Shown piece by piece: positions 51,177 to 60,774 of a DNA stretch of 64,000 nt; positions within the stretch are counted from its first letter, which is position 1; each line of letters opens with the position of its first letter. The stretch covers positions 101,318-165,317 of the forward strand of contig CAUYUJ010003891.1 of NCBI GenBank assembly GCA_963575745.1, given 5' to 3'. The position numbers and the translations under genes are program-made. This stretch comes from Prorocentrum cordatum (lineage: Eukaryota; Sar; Dinophyceae; Prorocentrales; Prorocentraceae). Below the pieces are notes generated by a model that saw only the letters and a program-made list of their open reading frames with translations, made no database searches and was not told the origin of the DNA.

Positions 51177-54100
51177 TTATGCCATCGATTGAGAACTGGC
51201 TTCTTTGGCCTTAACTCGGGCGAGTAAGGCAGCCATTCTCTGCTCATACTGTGGGGCCTCTTCACTAGAGGAGAAACCTCTGGGGACGGACGACACAGAC
51301 TGCACCTCTTTCGGGCTTGCGAGAGTCGCATCAAGTCGAGAAATGGGGATGGCCTTATCCAAACGTTCCCTCAACCTTGGGTTTGGCCCTAACCCCCGAC
51401 GAAACGCGCTCAAAACCTCGAGGCCCTTAGTCGTAGGTGCTTCACAAGTCTTAGCAAGTTTGATCATCCTTCCCTGAGTCCAGCCACCACAGTTGAGACA
51501 CAAAAACTGTTGCTCCTTAATCTCGGTGCGCCCAGAACCCGAAACAGGACCCGAGGAAGCACCAGAAGCAGTTTTGAGAGCCGTTCCCGACACGGCAACG
51601 AGGGAATGGCCCCTGGGATCCTCGAGCAACTTAGCTATCGCCGTGGGCGTGCCCTGACATCCGTCAGCAGGGCGATCACCAGACGAGCTGACAATAAGAC
51701 AGTGAACACACTGAACTCCAAGCTCAGTCCGACGCCATTCGTGCCAACTACGCTTGGCTCGAGACCGCTGCTGACTAGGCGGGGCACGTCTCCACCTCAT
51801 CTCATTCCGAAAGAGCGCGAGGCATGCACTGGCGAGCTTCACAAAAATCCCTGCTCTCCTCTCAGCCTCCTCAACAGAATGCAAGAAGGCAGGGGTGGGG
51901 GCAGGATGGGAGGCCAGGGCCAACTTCGCATGGTTGTCCACAATCTTATTGGCCTGGCCGAACCGATACTCATCACCTACAAGCTGGTTCAACTCTTCAT
52001 CAGAGCGGTGGGCCTTCACATGAAAAGCCTCCAAAAACTTGGAACCATCAAGTTCAAAAGCGAATTTTCGGATGCCAGAAAACTTGTTCTGAGCCTCTAA
52101 CTGCTTGGCCACAAGTCTCTGAATGTGCTGGATCACCCCAAGACAATCGAGACCGAGCCGAGTCGGGCGATCAGCGACCTGGCCACACAACGCAGCAGCA
52201 ACGTGCTCCGCAGCAGCTGGGCTCTGGGGGAGGGTGCCTGGAACAACGCCTCGTAGCACAGCCTCCATGTCTGCCGTACTCGGCGAGAGCAGAGCAATCG
52301 ACCAGGCCGCGCGTCGGAGCGGCCTAAGCATCTGCTTGGTGGCCGAGCCGTCGGCCGCGAGCTCAAGCGGCTGTCCTGGCGGAACGAGGGCAGCCAATTC
52401 CTCGGGCTGACGGTCGAGCTCGTTACCCTGCCCATCGAAAACCTCACAGGACGAGCTGAGGGAGGGAGGAACGAGCTGGGAGTCATCATAGACAAAGATG
52501 CCTCGAGTGTGCAGACAATCATCCGTCTGAAGGGCAACCTGCAACGACTCATTGGGGACATCTTCACAGGCCATCTCACGGGCAGCCAGCACATCTGGCC
52601 TGGTACACGTGTAGATGCGATGATGCGGGGTATCTACCTGCCCACACTCACAACGACCACAACTAAGATACCCCGCATCTTGGGCCCTCTTCTCAGTCCA
52701 ATTGGCATCACACGCTGCACACTTTAACAAAAACTGCTGCTGCCGAGTGAAACTGTTCACACGAGGAACCATCTTGTCCCTGACCAGGTCCAGAGTGGCC
52801 CGAACACCAAGAGGAAAACAGAGTTTTTGGCCCAAGGCCAGCTCAGCCTGCCTCTGGAGGCCTGCTTCAAGCAACTCCTGCAGCATTCGAGGTGACATTA
52901 AACTGATATCGATGGGATTCTGATTGTGATCAATCCAAGCACAAGCCTCGGGAGCCGACCAACCTGCCCTCTTGAGACACAAGACAACTCTACTGAGCGG
53001 GCCTCGACTATTCTTCCAGTCAACGACGCTGCTCGCATTAGCCTGTTGCCACAAGGAAACGAGGGCAGGGAAACTTAAAAGGGCTCTCTCGGGCGCTACC
53101 TTGGAGATCCAAACCATCCTACTCCATTGCAAGACGGGGCCCAAAGCAGCACGGACGTCCCACTCTCCAAAGAGGACCAGTTTAGCACTAGCTGAAGTGC
53201 CGCCGTGCATGGGCGCCTGTCGCCTCGACTGGGTTCTGCGTATTGACGCCAATTCAGCATCCGAGAACCCCAAGACCTCAGAGCCGTACGACGACGCAGA
53301 AGCCAGGCCAGTACGCAGGACCCCTTGGAGGACTTGTTTTGGCTTGCGCTTTATAAACTTGCGAAACTTACTGATCTTTTTAGCACGCTTTTGCATAGCC
53401 TTCAACATACTCCTAAGTTTGGGTCTCGTGCCCTTCGCAGCACGTCGCAAACCAGCGGTCGAATCGACTCCAATATATGTGACTGCCTTCTTGACTACCT
53501 TGCGTTGCATCTGGAGACTTGCTGCTACATCTTTAGCCAAGTCCTCCGATGACGCAACTACAGCAATCTTATCATTCAGAATGGCACCAATATTACGACT
53601 GGCAATCTGGAAATCTTTTCCCGCCGCCACCGCTAGATCCAGGGCTCGCTGCCGGTCTGCAGCAGAGATCTGGATGCCTGAATCATCAATGTACGACATG
53701 AAACTTACGAGCGATGGCTGACGTGAAACAAACCAGTCAAATTCACGAGCTGCGTGTATTTTTATGCACAAGTCATTGAAGCAATCACCTGCTGGAAGAC
53801 CGAACTGTGCATGCATGCAATCAAGCGAGTGATGCTGGCGAAGCCTCAATATTCTTGGGGCTTGCCAAACATTAAAAATTAACTTTAGCACGGGAGACGG
53901 CACTCGGAACGCTATGCATTTATCACGCAACTGAATGAGGTCAATCGTCTCATAATATTTACTGTAGTCGGCAACGACTAGAACCGAAAAACGATGGTTG
54001 ACAACATCGGCTTCGCTCCTGGCCGCTAACACCCATGCACAATCCACAGCACTCCTCCCCCGAGTAGCCCCCCAGTACCCACGGTCCAAATAATCCAACA

Positions 54101-55049
54101 CATCCTTGAGCATGGGGCGGCGGAGCCTTTGCCAAATGCGGTACATGCCAGAACAAAGTACAATTAGCCTATAACCGCTTGTCGGTTTCGGCAGCATTGG
54201 CATTAAAACCCAGAGCAATTGTCGAGGCAGGAGACCTATCGCTTCGCAGCACTGCCAAAGTTTAGCAAGAACCATGAGGCCGCTATCATCTAGCAGCTGA
54301 AAATGACGAGGGTGCAGTTGATCGAGAGATCTTGCCGTGCCCTCAGGAAATGACCGAATCACTTTACGTATGTCCTCAACGCTCGCGACTGGAAAAGACT
54401 CTCTATCAGGTATCCATGCCTGAGGGGGAATCGCTCCAGCTTTCCAGAGCGCCTGATACACACGAGCTTCATGCTGCACAACGCTATGGGGGTCAGCCGT
54501 GGGGCCTAAAGGATCATGGACAACCGTGGGGGGACACACACTCCGAACCTTGGTGATCCTATGTAGGCCCCTGGCTCCCCCTAATGACGCAGTCTCACAC
54601 CAATCATTCCAATCGGCATCAGCTTCGCGATTAGCAGCTCGAGGGAGGAGGAGGGAGGAGGAGGGAGGAGGAGGGAGGAGGAGGGAGGAGGAGGGAGGAG
54701 GAGGGAGGAGGAGGGAGGAGGAGCTCAGATCTCGGCCCCTGCCCCCCGAAGCAGATCTCCGCTGCAAGGCCAGGGACGGGGGGGAACGCGGGCGAGGGGT
54801 GGAGTCACGCCCAAGGGGAGCGCAGACGGCTCGACTCGTACAGACGAGTCGAGAGCACGGCCAGTCTCTGAAGGCAAACGGTGCCGTCGTGAGAGGGTGA
54901 CCTCGAGAACACTTTTCGGCCCCCCACGTGATCAATAGCACCCGAATCGATGCGTTCATCCCCGAGGGGGGGCCGGTCAGTACCCGACAAAGCAACTCAT
55001 GAAAACATCCGCGGGGGGAAGGAGTAATACAGCCCAAGAGATGCCTCAA
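51177..55049 (-). CDS. LINE-like retrotransposon polyprotein (RT plus RNase H)
   Basis: A 1290-residue uninterrupted frame ending in TAA. Residues about 280-540 are a non-LTR-type reverse transcriptase: MLPKPTSGYRLI, catalytic D361 in VVADYSKYYE, FGLPAGDCFN at 416-425 and YIDD at 453-456 in place of the usual Y-A-D-D. A thumb-like basic region follows. C777/C780 with CGRCECG and HHRIYTC (797-815) form a zinc-binding cluster. An RNase H domain has D900, E948, D968 and D1038. C-terminal CVHC (1114-1117) and CLNCGGW (1184-1190) may bind zinc. No endonuclease domain is visible, and residues 1-136 read as run-in sequence including a 10-bp repeat, so the element is probably 5'-truncated or starts near residue 140. 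The open frame suggests a young copy. Confidence 0.9.
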   Translation of the reverse strand: MRHLLGCITPSPRGCFHELLCRVLTGPPSGMNASIRVLLITWGAEKCSRGHPLTTAPFAFRDWPCSRLVCTSRAVCAPLGRDSTPRPRSPPSLALQRRSASGGRGRDLSSSSLLLPPPPSSSLLLPPPPSSSLLLPRAANREADADWNDWCETASLGGARGLHRITKVRSVCPPTVVHDPLGPTADPHSVVQHEARVYQALWKAGAIPPQAWIPDRESFPVASVEDIRKVIRSFPEGTARSLDQLHPRHFQLLDDSGLMVLAKLWQCCEAIGLLPRQLLWVLMPMLPKPTSGYRLIVLCSGMYRIWQRLRRPMLKDVLDYLDRGYWGATRGRSAVDCAWVLAARSEADVVNHRFSVLVVADYSKYYETIDLIQLRDKCIAFRVPSPVLKLIFNVWQAPRILRLRQHHSLDCMHAQFGLPAGDCFNDLCIKIHAAREFDWFVSRQPSLVSFMSYIDDSGIQISAADRQRALDLAVAAGKDFQIASRNIGAILNDKIAVVASSEDLAKDVAASLQMQRKVVKKAVTYIGVDSTAGLRRAAKGTRPKLRSMLKAMQKRAKKISKFRKFIKRKPKQVLQGVLRTGLASASSYGSEVLGFSDAELASIRRTQSRRQAPMHGGTSASAKLVLFGEWDVRAALGPVLQWSRMVWISKVAPERALLSFPALVSLWQQANASSVVDWKNSRGPLSRVVLCLKRAGWSAPEACAWIDHNQNPIDISLMSPRMLQELLEAGLQRQAELALGQKLCFPLGVRATLDLVRDKMVPRVNSFTRQQQFLLKCAACDANWTEKRAQDAGYLSCGRCECGQVDTPHHRIYTCTRPDVLAAREMACEDVPNESLQVALQTDDCLHTRGIFVYDDSQLVPPSLSSSCEVFDGQGNELDRQPEELAALVPPGQPLELAADGSATKQMLRPLRRAAWSIALLSPSTADMEAVLRGVVPGTLPQSPAAAEHVAAALCGQVADRPTRLGLDCLGVIQHIQRLVAKQLEAQNKFSGIRKFAFELDGSKFLEAFHVKAHRSDEELNQLVGDEYRFGQANKIVDNHAKLALASHPAPTPAFLHSVEEAERRAGIFVKLASACLALFRNEMRWRRAPPSQQRSRAKRSWHEWRRTELGVQCVHCLIVSSSGDRPADGCQGTPTAIAKLLEDPRGHSLVAVSGTALKTASGASSGPVSGSGRTEIKEQQFLCLNCGGWTQGRMIKLAKTCEAPTTKGLEVLSAFRRGLGPNPRLRERLDKAIPISRLDATLASPKEVQSVSSVPRGFSSSEEAPQYEQRMAALLARVKAKEASSQSMA
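54641..54722. repeat. 10-bp minisatellite (GAGGGAGGAG), 8 copies
   Basis: This near-perfect decamer array falls inside the open frame of the LINE-like ORF (residues about 109-136, S/L/P-rich). Thirty bases make a ten-residue repeat, so the frame passes through without a stop. It probably marks the junction between host sequence and the element. Confidence 0.95.
54830..54853. other. 10-bp inverted repeat with 4-nt loop
   Basis: CTCGACTCGT and ACGAGTCGAG are exact inverted copies around ACAG. It lies upstream of the LINE reverse transcriptase region. No terminator role can be claimed in a eukaryotic context. Confidence 0.8.
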
Positions 55050-55387
55050 GACGGCCTCTTCGGAGGCAAGAGCCTCCGCAATCCTTTTGGGCTCTCTCTG
55101 GAATCCGATTGGGGCATTCCTGGGATCCTATCAGGGTCTTGGTGGGGTCCCGCACGAGGGATCCCAGGGGGGATATGACTTCCATGGGGCGAGAAGCGGT
55201 ATAGTTTCGCCGAAGGGGGGCCGAGAAGTGCTTGTCAGGGTCACAGTACGCCCGAAATTGGAGGGTAGACAAGATGCTTTGGATCAGCCTAGCCCGAGGC
55301 AAACCGCTGTCGTCGTGAGCCACGTTATCTGTGGACTTTGTATCGACAAGCGTATGTCCGTGGTCCAACCAGATAGGCAAGCGTGTA
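55050..55387. other. Intergenic sequence between the LINE-like ORF and the membrane protein gene
   Basis: No repeat or RNA gene is recognised. It would be 3' flanking sequence of the minus-strand gene at 55388-56029. Confidence 0.45.
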
Positions 55388-56029
55388 TTACTTGAAATTG
55401 CCACTGGTAAGGCTTACCAATTCACCGGCTGCCCCTCCAGGCAGGTCATCCAAATGTTCCATCAACATCTTCCTAAAGGATACGTGAATCAGCATCGCAC
55501 CAAAGCATGCAACCAACGGCATCGCAAGGCCGCCTGGGAGGAAGCCATCCATGCCCCAATGGCCACCGTGTAGGTCACCATACATGCAAGCAAGTGCCCG
55601 CGAGACCCCCCACGCATAAAGTACAGCCCCGGTGACCGTGAACACTACAAGCCCTGCCATAACAAATCTCCCCCCGGCTGTCCAGAACACTTGCATCCGT
55701 TTCATTTCTACAGTGTCACCACCTGCTTGGTCGATCAAGTACACAATGTAGGCGTATGTGATAATTGTGAAAAGGATGGCCAAGCACAAGCATTCAAAAG
55801 ACCAATACTGAAAATTGATTGCCAAAACTTTCTGGTGCTCGTCAGGCTCTTCGGCATCTTCGGAGCATTCCAATACTGACTGGAAAGTCCCAGCGAGACA
55901 GGATAGCAAAAGCCCTTGTACCAATGCCAGCGCCATCATGAGCTTGTCGACATCTTCGAAACTCGGCACCTTGTCTGTCCCGAGCAACGGTCCGAGAACG
56001 GGAACACCGTAAACAAATAACTTTCGCAT
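55388..56029 (-). CDS. Four-helix membrane protein, family not recognised
   Basis: A 213-residue frame from ATG to TAA with balanced composition and mixed third positions, unlike the repeat frames. Four hydrophobic helices are visible at about residues 29-48, 80-99, 121-141 and 166-184. An acidic loop (C-S-E-D-A-E-E-P-D-E-H, 55-65) lies between helices 1 and 2, and short charged ends flank the helices. There is no signal peptide or known motif. The length could suit a small channel, a transporter-like protein or one module of a larger ion channel, but I cannot assign a family. The gene is intronless here, which for a dinoflagellate may mean a retroposed or highly expressed copy. The first ATG is used. 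About 75 nt upstream lies a weak DinoSL-like stretch. Confidence 0.75.
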   Translation of the reverse strand: MRKLFVYGVPVLGPLLGTDKVPSFEDVDKLMMALALVQGLLLSCLAGTFQSVLECSEDAEEPDEHQKVLAINFQYWSFECLCLAILFTIITYAYIVYLIDQAGGDTVEMKRMQVFWTAGGRFVMAGLVVFTVTGAVLYAWGVSRALACMYGDLHGGHWGMDGFLPGGLAMPLVACFGAMLIHVSFRKMLMEHLDDLPGGAAGELVSLTSGNFK

Positions 56030-56104
56030 CTCAGTGTCGAAAAACAGCTTGATGCTGTGATGTAATCAGCGCGGTCCCTGCTGGAACTTGTCGGGCAGAC
56101 TCGA

Positions 56105-56160
56105 CTAGAGCCGAACCGACCACGTATATTTATATATTTATATATATATATCCTACCCTG
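56105..56160 (-). promoter_or_regulatory. Weak DinoSL-like 21-mer and TA-rich stretch upstream of the membrane gene
   Basis: Read on the minus strand, the 21 nt at 56105-56125 ending TTCGGCTCTAG match DinoSL at about 14 of 21 positions and end in AG, 75 nt before the ATG. Upstream is a TATATATATATA-rich stretch (about 56126-56153). This could be a decayed relict spliced leader, or simply the AG acceptor for leader addition, or chance. Confidence 0.25.
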
Positions 56161-56519
56161 TCTACAGACCTACAACAATTTCAACATCGTCCGCATGCTC
56201 TTCCGCTGCGTGTTCTCGCTCTCCCCCTCCGCCTCGTGTTTCTCGTTCTTCCCCGTCCACCGCCTGATTCACCCTCTCGCCCTCCTCCGTCTCATCCTCC
56301 CACACTTTGAGGGGCAACGTTTTTTGGGGGGCGACCAGCTCAGGGAGGGAAACATCGAGCCGCAATCGGTGACATATCCCTGACATAAAGCAGCGATGCG
56401 TTCCCGATAGCCATTCCGCGCGCTCCTGCGCGAAGTGGGCTTTCGGGCCCTTCTCAACGATCAGTGGACAATTGGAGGTCTATAACTCCCCCCTGAGCCC
56501 ATCTCCATCCTGTCGTTGT
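56161..56519. other. Non-coding, nothing recognised
   Basis: Mixed sequence with no repeat or gene identified. Confidence 0.4.
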
Positions 56520-56690
56520 CAAGTCATAACACGGCTCTCCGGCGGCCATTCGAGACGATCCCGGCACCCCCAGAACGCCCTCGGCGAGGCGCAGCTGATG
56601 GAAACCTCCCCAAGGCTGGAAAACCAGAGAGCACCAACGAAAACGCCTGAACACCTCAATCTTCGAACCTCGAAGTTCGAGCCCTGATCC
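56520..56690 (+). repeat. Dispersed repeat R4, copy 3
   Basis: AGAACGCCCTCGGCGAGGCG, CAGCTGATGGAAACC, CCCCAAGGCTGGAAAACC and TCGAACCTCGAAGTTCGAGC correspond to 49951-50050. The last word is itself a small inverted repeat (TCGAACC/AGTTCGA). Confidence 0.65.
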
Positions 56691-57185
56691 TGGCGCTTCC
56701 CTCCTTGTCCTCAGCAGGGGAACAGGCAATTACATAAACATAAAAAACTAGGGGTCCGCTCGGATCCCTCGGATCGGCTATGGCGTCGCCTCCGGCGACG
56801 CCCCTGGCGCGCTCCAGGGTCCGACGCCGATCCGCGCAATCCGCGCGGACCTCCAAGTTGTCGTGTTTACGTTATTGCTTGTTCCCCGACTTATTGTGTC
56901 CCCCCCCAGTGAGGCAGATGAGCGGAGGATGTGGAGGCGGAGGAGGGGATGGAGGTGGCTGAGCAGGAAGCGAAAGGGGGGACTCTGGGGGAGGAGGAGG
57001 AGGAGGAGGAGGAGGAGGAGGAGGAGGAGGAGGAGGAGGAGGAGGAGGTAGACGACTCCCGAGGGAGGGGAGAGGAGAAGGAGGTCCCGCCCCACCCCCA
57101 CAACGAACACCCGAGGGAGGTGCCCGCAGCGGTGGAGGTGGGCCCACACAGTGCCCGCGCCGCTGGCGCGCATCCGAGGCCGGCC
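56691..57185 (+). other. Non-coding with (GGA)n at 56988-57050
   Basis: An uninterrupted GGA tract of about 20 units lies at 56988-57048, and GGA-rich flanks start at about 56930. CCTCCGGCGACGCC near 56788 is short and palindrome-like. No gene was found. Confidence 0.6.
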
Positions 57186-58233
57186 TCACGCCCCAGAGGG
57201 TGCCTCAGATTCAAAACACTTGCCCCCGACAGCGTTGGCGTTGGCCCGGGCAGCATCGAGGGCGTACGCCTCGCGTCCGAGCTCTTCCGCCCTAGCGCGC
57301 GAACGAAAACCGAAGGCCCACAAGGCATCGCTTATGGCCATTCGGGGGTATTCACTGCCCCACCGCATCGGTTGGTCTAGGGCCGCGCGGCGCGCGTCAG
57401 GCACCCTCGTTGCCTGCGCCGCGTCGGGCCCAGAGAAATGCTCCCTCCACTGCGCGCGCAGCCCCGCTGATGGCCCAGCCAATTCGCCTATGCGGGCGCG
57501 CCACGCGTGGTGGGGATGAACGCCTCTCTCGGCCCTGCTGCGTATGCTCTGCGCCCGGTGGGTGCGACCTCTCGTGTGCGAGCATTCTGCCTTGAGACCA
57601 CGGCCGACTCCTGGGCACGTGGCGTGCCCAAAGCAACGCGTGCAAATCAGAACATGCGAGCACGTTCCCTTTGGGCCCTGCGCCGGTTGCTCCCATTCGA
57701 GCACTGGTGCTGCTAAAAGGGAGTGGCCCTGCACCCGCCATGGTCCTCGAGATGGGCCGCCAGCCTCGTCGAGGTCCCCGGCCGGGGGGCACAGCAGGCC
57801 GGCTATGAGTGTCCCCGCCGTCCCCCTCACCGTCACTCCCCGACACAGGCCAGATCGCTTCCACGACAACCGTGCGTGCGGCCTCGAGCCCCTGATGGTC
57901 TCGAACCCCCGAGGCAGAGAGCACGGCCTCCAGCCTACCTGTGAACCGCGTGAGGCGCCGAGCAATTTCTAGGCACCCTCGCAGGAGGTTTCTGTCTTCC
58001 TCCCGAAAGCGGCCCAGCAACGCTCCTCTCTTAGCTACCTGATCGGCGGCATGGTTGCCGTCCCTCTGCCATGCCGTGATGCGGCCCTCGACGACGTCGT
58101 CCCACGTCGAGTGAGCCTTAACCTTGCAAAAAGAAACATCATCGAGGGCACCGCCACCAGCGGCCTGCTGCCACAGGTGCGCGCGAGCCTCGGAAGGGCC
58201 CTGCGCGCAAGCTAAATTCTGCCCACAAGACAC
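57186..58233 (-). pseudogene. Truncated LINE-like element: RNase H tail and zinc region
   Basis: VSFCKVKAHS (about 58108-58137) with GRITAWQRDGNHAADQVAKR (about 58030-58090) is the end of an RNase H domain (H of KVKAH; last D in NHAADQ) as found in LINE polyproteins. A frame change near 57700-57850 moves the downstream part to another frame. There SHVLICTRCFGHATCPGVGR with GLKAEC (about 57579-57659) fits the C-terminal zinc region of the same kind of protein. The reverse transcriptase half is absent. The 5' side is cut by a GGA microsatellite at 58248. Confidence 0.7.
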
Positions 58234-58247
58234 CGTGCCCTGACAGT

Positions 58248-58332
58248 CAGGAGGAGGAGGAGGAGGAGGAGGAGGAGGAGGAGGAGGAAGAGGAGGAGGA
58301 GGAGGAGGAGGGGGAGGAGGAGGAGGAGGAGG
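58248..58332 (+). repeat. (GGA)n microsatellite
   Basis: About 27 GGA units with a few interruptions (GGAAGAGG, GGGGGA). It abuts the truncated LINE-like element on its 5' side. Confidence 0.95.
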
Positions 58333-59062
58333 GCCAAATTATGGGCCTGTGGGGGTATGGCATGAGGACGATCAACTGCCCCTCCTGGGCTGTGGCAGCT
58401 GTTCCGTGGCCCTGTCGGGGCGCTGCGGCACTCTCCCGGACTGGCCGCCTCAGGCCCAGTCCGACAGGAGGGCCTCCCCGAGCCCAAGGGCAGACAGACG
58501 TTGGGGCGAATGGTTCCCCTCATGCAAAAACAGGACGAGCTGCAGGCGGGGATGAAGATGAAACATGGGGCGCAATACTACGCCTCAATACTACCTGCCA
58601 CTGTTGGCGCCGCGCGTCTGACCCGACCATCTCGCACAAAATCTTGTAGAATATCAATGTAGTTTCTCGAGCGGTATGGCCAGAATTCGACCGCCACGGA
58701 ACTTGTAGCGCAATCTTTCTGAGCGATTGGGTCGCCCTTGCGTGGCCGACGCGTACATCGTATACGAATGCTCGGGTGGTGCCGAAATCATGAGGACGAG
58801 GCAGGTCAAGATCCTCTTCTCCCTGGAGGGACCCTGGCGAGGGAAACTGCCAGTACAGAAAGTAAAGAGAGGTAGTGTGACACTCTCTGATGAGACGTGC
58901 GCGCAGTGGTACGATACGGGGATCGTGTGGTAGCTTCGCTACCAGTGTGATTATGATGCGTTTTAGCGCAATGGCAAAAAGGGGCCCCTAGAGGTCAAAT
59001 GGCGACGAGTGGCGCATATACACACACGTGACCCAGGCACTATGTCACAGGTGTGGTACACC
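58333..59062. other. Mostly unrecognised, one weak plus-strand frame
   Basis: A 68-residue plus-strand frame at 58727-58933 (VADAYIVYECSGGAEIMRT, then VKILFSLEGPWRGKLPVQKV) has ordinary composition but no recognised motif, and may be chance. The rest is non-coding. Confidence 0.3.
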
Positions 59063-59305
59063 TCAATCGAATTCCTCATGGTTCCCGATTGTTGCGCCAT
59101 GCTGGCCGCTTGGGCATTGATCGCTGCCGCGAGGGCTTGCACCGCAGAGGCGCCGGCTATGTTCGGAAGGTGAGGCTGAACATCTTTTTCTCCTGGTGCA
59201 ACATGCGGGCAAGAGCGTGCCTTGGCGCACCGCTGGTTCGAGTGCGAGTCTTGTCCCCGAGAACTTCGGGCCCCCTTGTCGGCTGCAACACGGTTCTAAC
59301 TCCAT
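59063..59305 (-). CDS. Short ORF downstream of the DinoSL relict
   Basis: An 80-residue frame starts with ATG 13 nt after the leader match at 59319-59336. MELEPCCSRQGG and CGASPRGSDQCPSG are cysteine- and serine-rich, and no domain is recognised. A leader directly followed by a start codon is what a reverse-transcribed trans-spliced mRNA would leave. The frame itself may be decayed or spurious; the leader, not the protein, is the evidence. Confidence 0.4.
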   Translation of the reverse strand: MELEPCCSRQGGPKFSGTRLALEPAVRQGTLLPACCTRRKRCSASPSEHSRRLCGASPRGSDQCPSGQHGATIGNHEEFD

Positions 59306-59318
59306 GGCAAGTGAGAAC

Positions 59319-59336
59319 CTTGAGCCAAAATGGCTA
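59319..59336 (-). other. Relict dinoflagellate spliced leader (DinoSL)
   Basis: The minus strand reads TAGCCATTTTGGCTCAAG, an exact 18-nt match to the 3' part of DinoSL (CCGTAGCCATTTTGGCTCAAG after the first base). Upstream the match breaks (GCC in place of CCG). The next bases are GTTCTCACTTGCC then ATG. A short stem (GGTTCT with AGAACC, 18-nt loop) follows, so a degenerate SL RNA gene cannot be excluded. A relict from a retroposed trans-spliced mRNA seems likelier. Either way it identifies the lineage. Confidence 0.8.
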
Positions 59337-59339
59337 GGC

Positions 59340-59990
59340 GACTGAAGAAGAGGAGCCAGAGGAGGAGGAGGCGGAGCAGGAGGCGGAGGAGGGGCAGGGG
59401 GAGGCCGTGGTTCCTCGGCCGCCCGCGCCCGTTCGGTCACCGCCCCCGCGGCGGGCGCGCGCGACTTGCGCTGCTTCTCGGCGTCCCACGCCTGAGCGGC
59501 GCGGCTCGGCGCCGCCGCCGCCGACGACGACGACGACGAGGCCGACGACAACGACGACGAGGCCGACGAGGACGAGGGCGCGACGAGGAGGAGGAGGAGG
59601 CCGAGGGCGCGACGAGGAGGAGGACGACGACGGCTCGGCTCGGCTCTGCGGCCGTGTATTCGGCCTCCGTCGGCGGGCGCGCGCGACCCGCGCGGCTCGT
59701 CGGCGTCCCGGGGCGGCGCGGCTCGGCGGCGCGCCCGGGGGGGGGGGGGAGCGCTCGAGGTTCGAGGCGTGCGGGCGCGTGCGTCGATCACTGGGGGGGC
59801 GTCCCAGCCTCGGCACGCTCTCCAGCAACGGCGCCCCGCCGAGAGCGCTCAAAGGGGTGCCCCGATTGTCCCGAGGAGCCGAAGGAGACTCGAAGGATGG
59901 TCCGAAGGCTCGACGACGAGGATCTTCGAGGGGGGGGGTCCTTCTCAGAAGGCGGCGGTGCTTCTCTGGCACCCTCTAGCATTCCTTGAA
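59340..59990. other. GAG- and CGACGA-rich non-coding stretch
   Basis: GGAGGC/GGAGGA words at about 59345-59400, GACGACGAC runs at about 59520-59640 and a G-run at 59740-59751. CAGCCTCGGCACGCTCTCCA (59809-59828) is a weak R4 relative. Long frames on both strands are compositional. Confidence 0.55.
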
Positions 59991-60119
59991 GTCCGACCTC
60001 GGCAAATTATAGCCTGATTCCAGTATCCTCACATAGCGCGTTTGAACCCCACATGGTTCCTATGAGTGGTCGCGCGCCTTTCTGCTCCAGGTCGGCCTGC
60101 GCCGCCGACGTCGTCGTCG

Positions 60120-60128
60120 AGATGTTCA

Positions 60129-60160
<32 letters not shown>

Positions 60161-60700
60161 CTTCTCCTCCTGCTCCCCCTCCTCCCCCTTCCTCCTCCTC
60201 CTCCTCCTCCTCATTATCCCCGACATCCACTTTCATTGTCTTCTCGCCCCCACCCCAACAACACCTCATCCTCCTTCTCTTCCTGATCATCCTCCTCTCT
60301 TCCTCCCGTTTTCTCTCCTCGTCCTCCTCCTCCTCTCCGTCCTGATCCTCCTCCTCCTCCTCGCCCTCTTCCTCCTGCTCTTCGTGTACGTTGTTATATC
60401 ATACCTCCCCTCCTTCATCCTCATACAAAGCCCCCTTTCATCCTCATGGTAATATTCAAACTTATCGCGCTTTCTCCTCCTCCTCCTCCTCATCATCATC
60501 ATGCTCATCCTCTACCTCCTCATCGCACTCCTCCTTTCCGTGTCCTCCTCCTCTTGGTCATGATCCTCATATTGTTGTCCTTATGCTCCTCCTTGTGTTT
60601 CTCGTTATCATCCTCCTCCTCTCCGCAGTGCTTGTTATTATTCTGCTCACCCTCGCAGTGCTCCTTCTCCTCCTCCCGAGTAACCCCTCCCTGTCACCAC
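60120..60700 (+). repeat. (GTC)n and pyrimidine-rich tract
   Basis: GTC units at about 60128-60164 lead into CTC/CCT-rich sequence with scattered CAT words to about 60680. The leucine- and serine-rich frames are artefacts. Confidence 0.8.
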
Positions 60701-60774
60701 CCCCGGACTTGTCCGTGGGGCGGGCAGGGCCTCTCGCCCGAGACATCCTCACCACGAATGGCCCTGAAGCTTGA

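Noticed and set aside
51205-53721. Several plus-strand frames of 90-250 residues
   Set aside because: They are antisense to the LINE-like ORF, whose RT and RNase H motifs fix the coding strand.
56126-56153. TATA box for the membrane protein gene
   Set aside because: Similar TA runs occur at several gene-free places in the window, and dinoflagellate genes generally lack TATA promoters.
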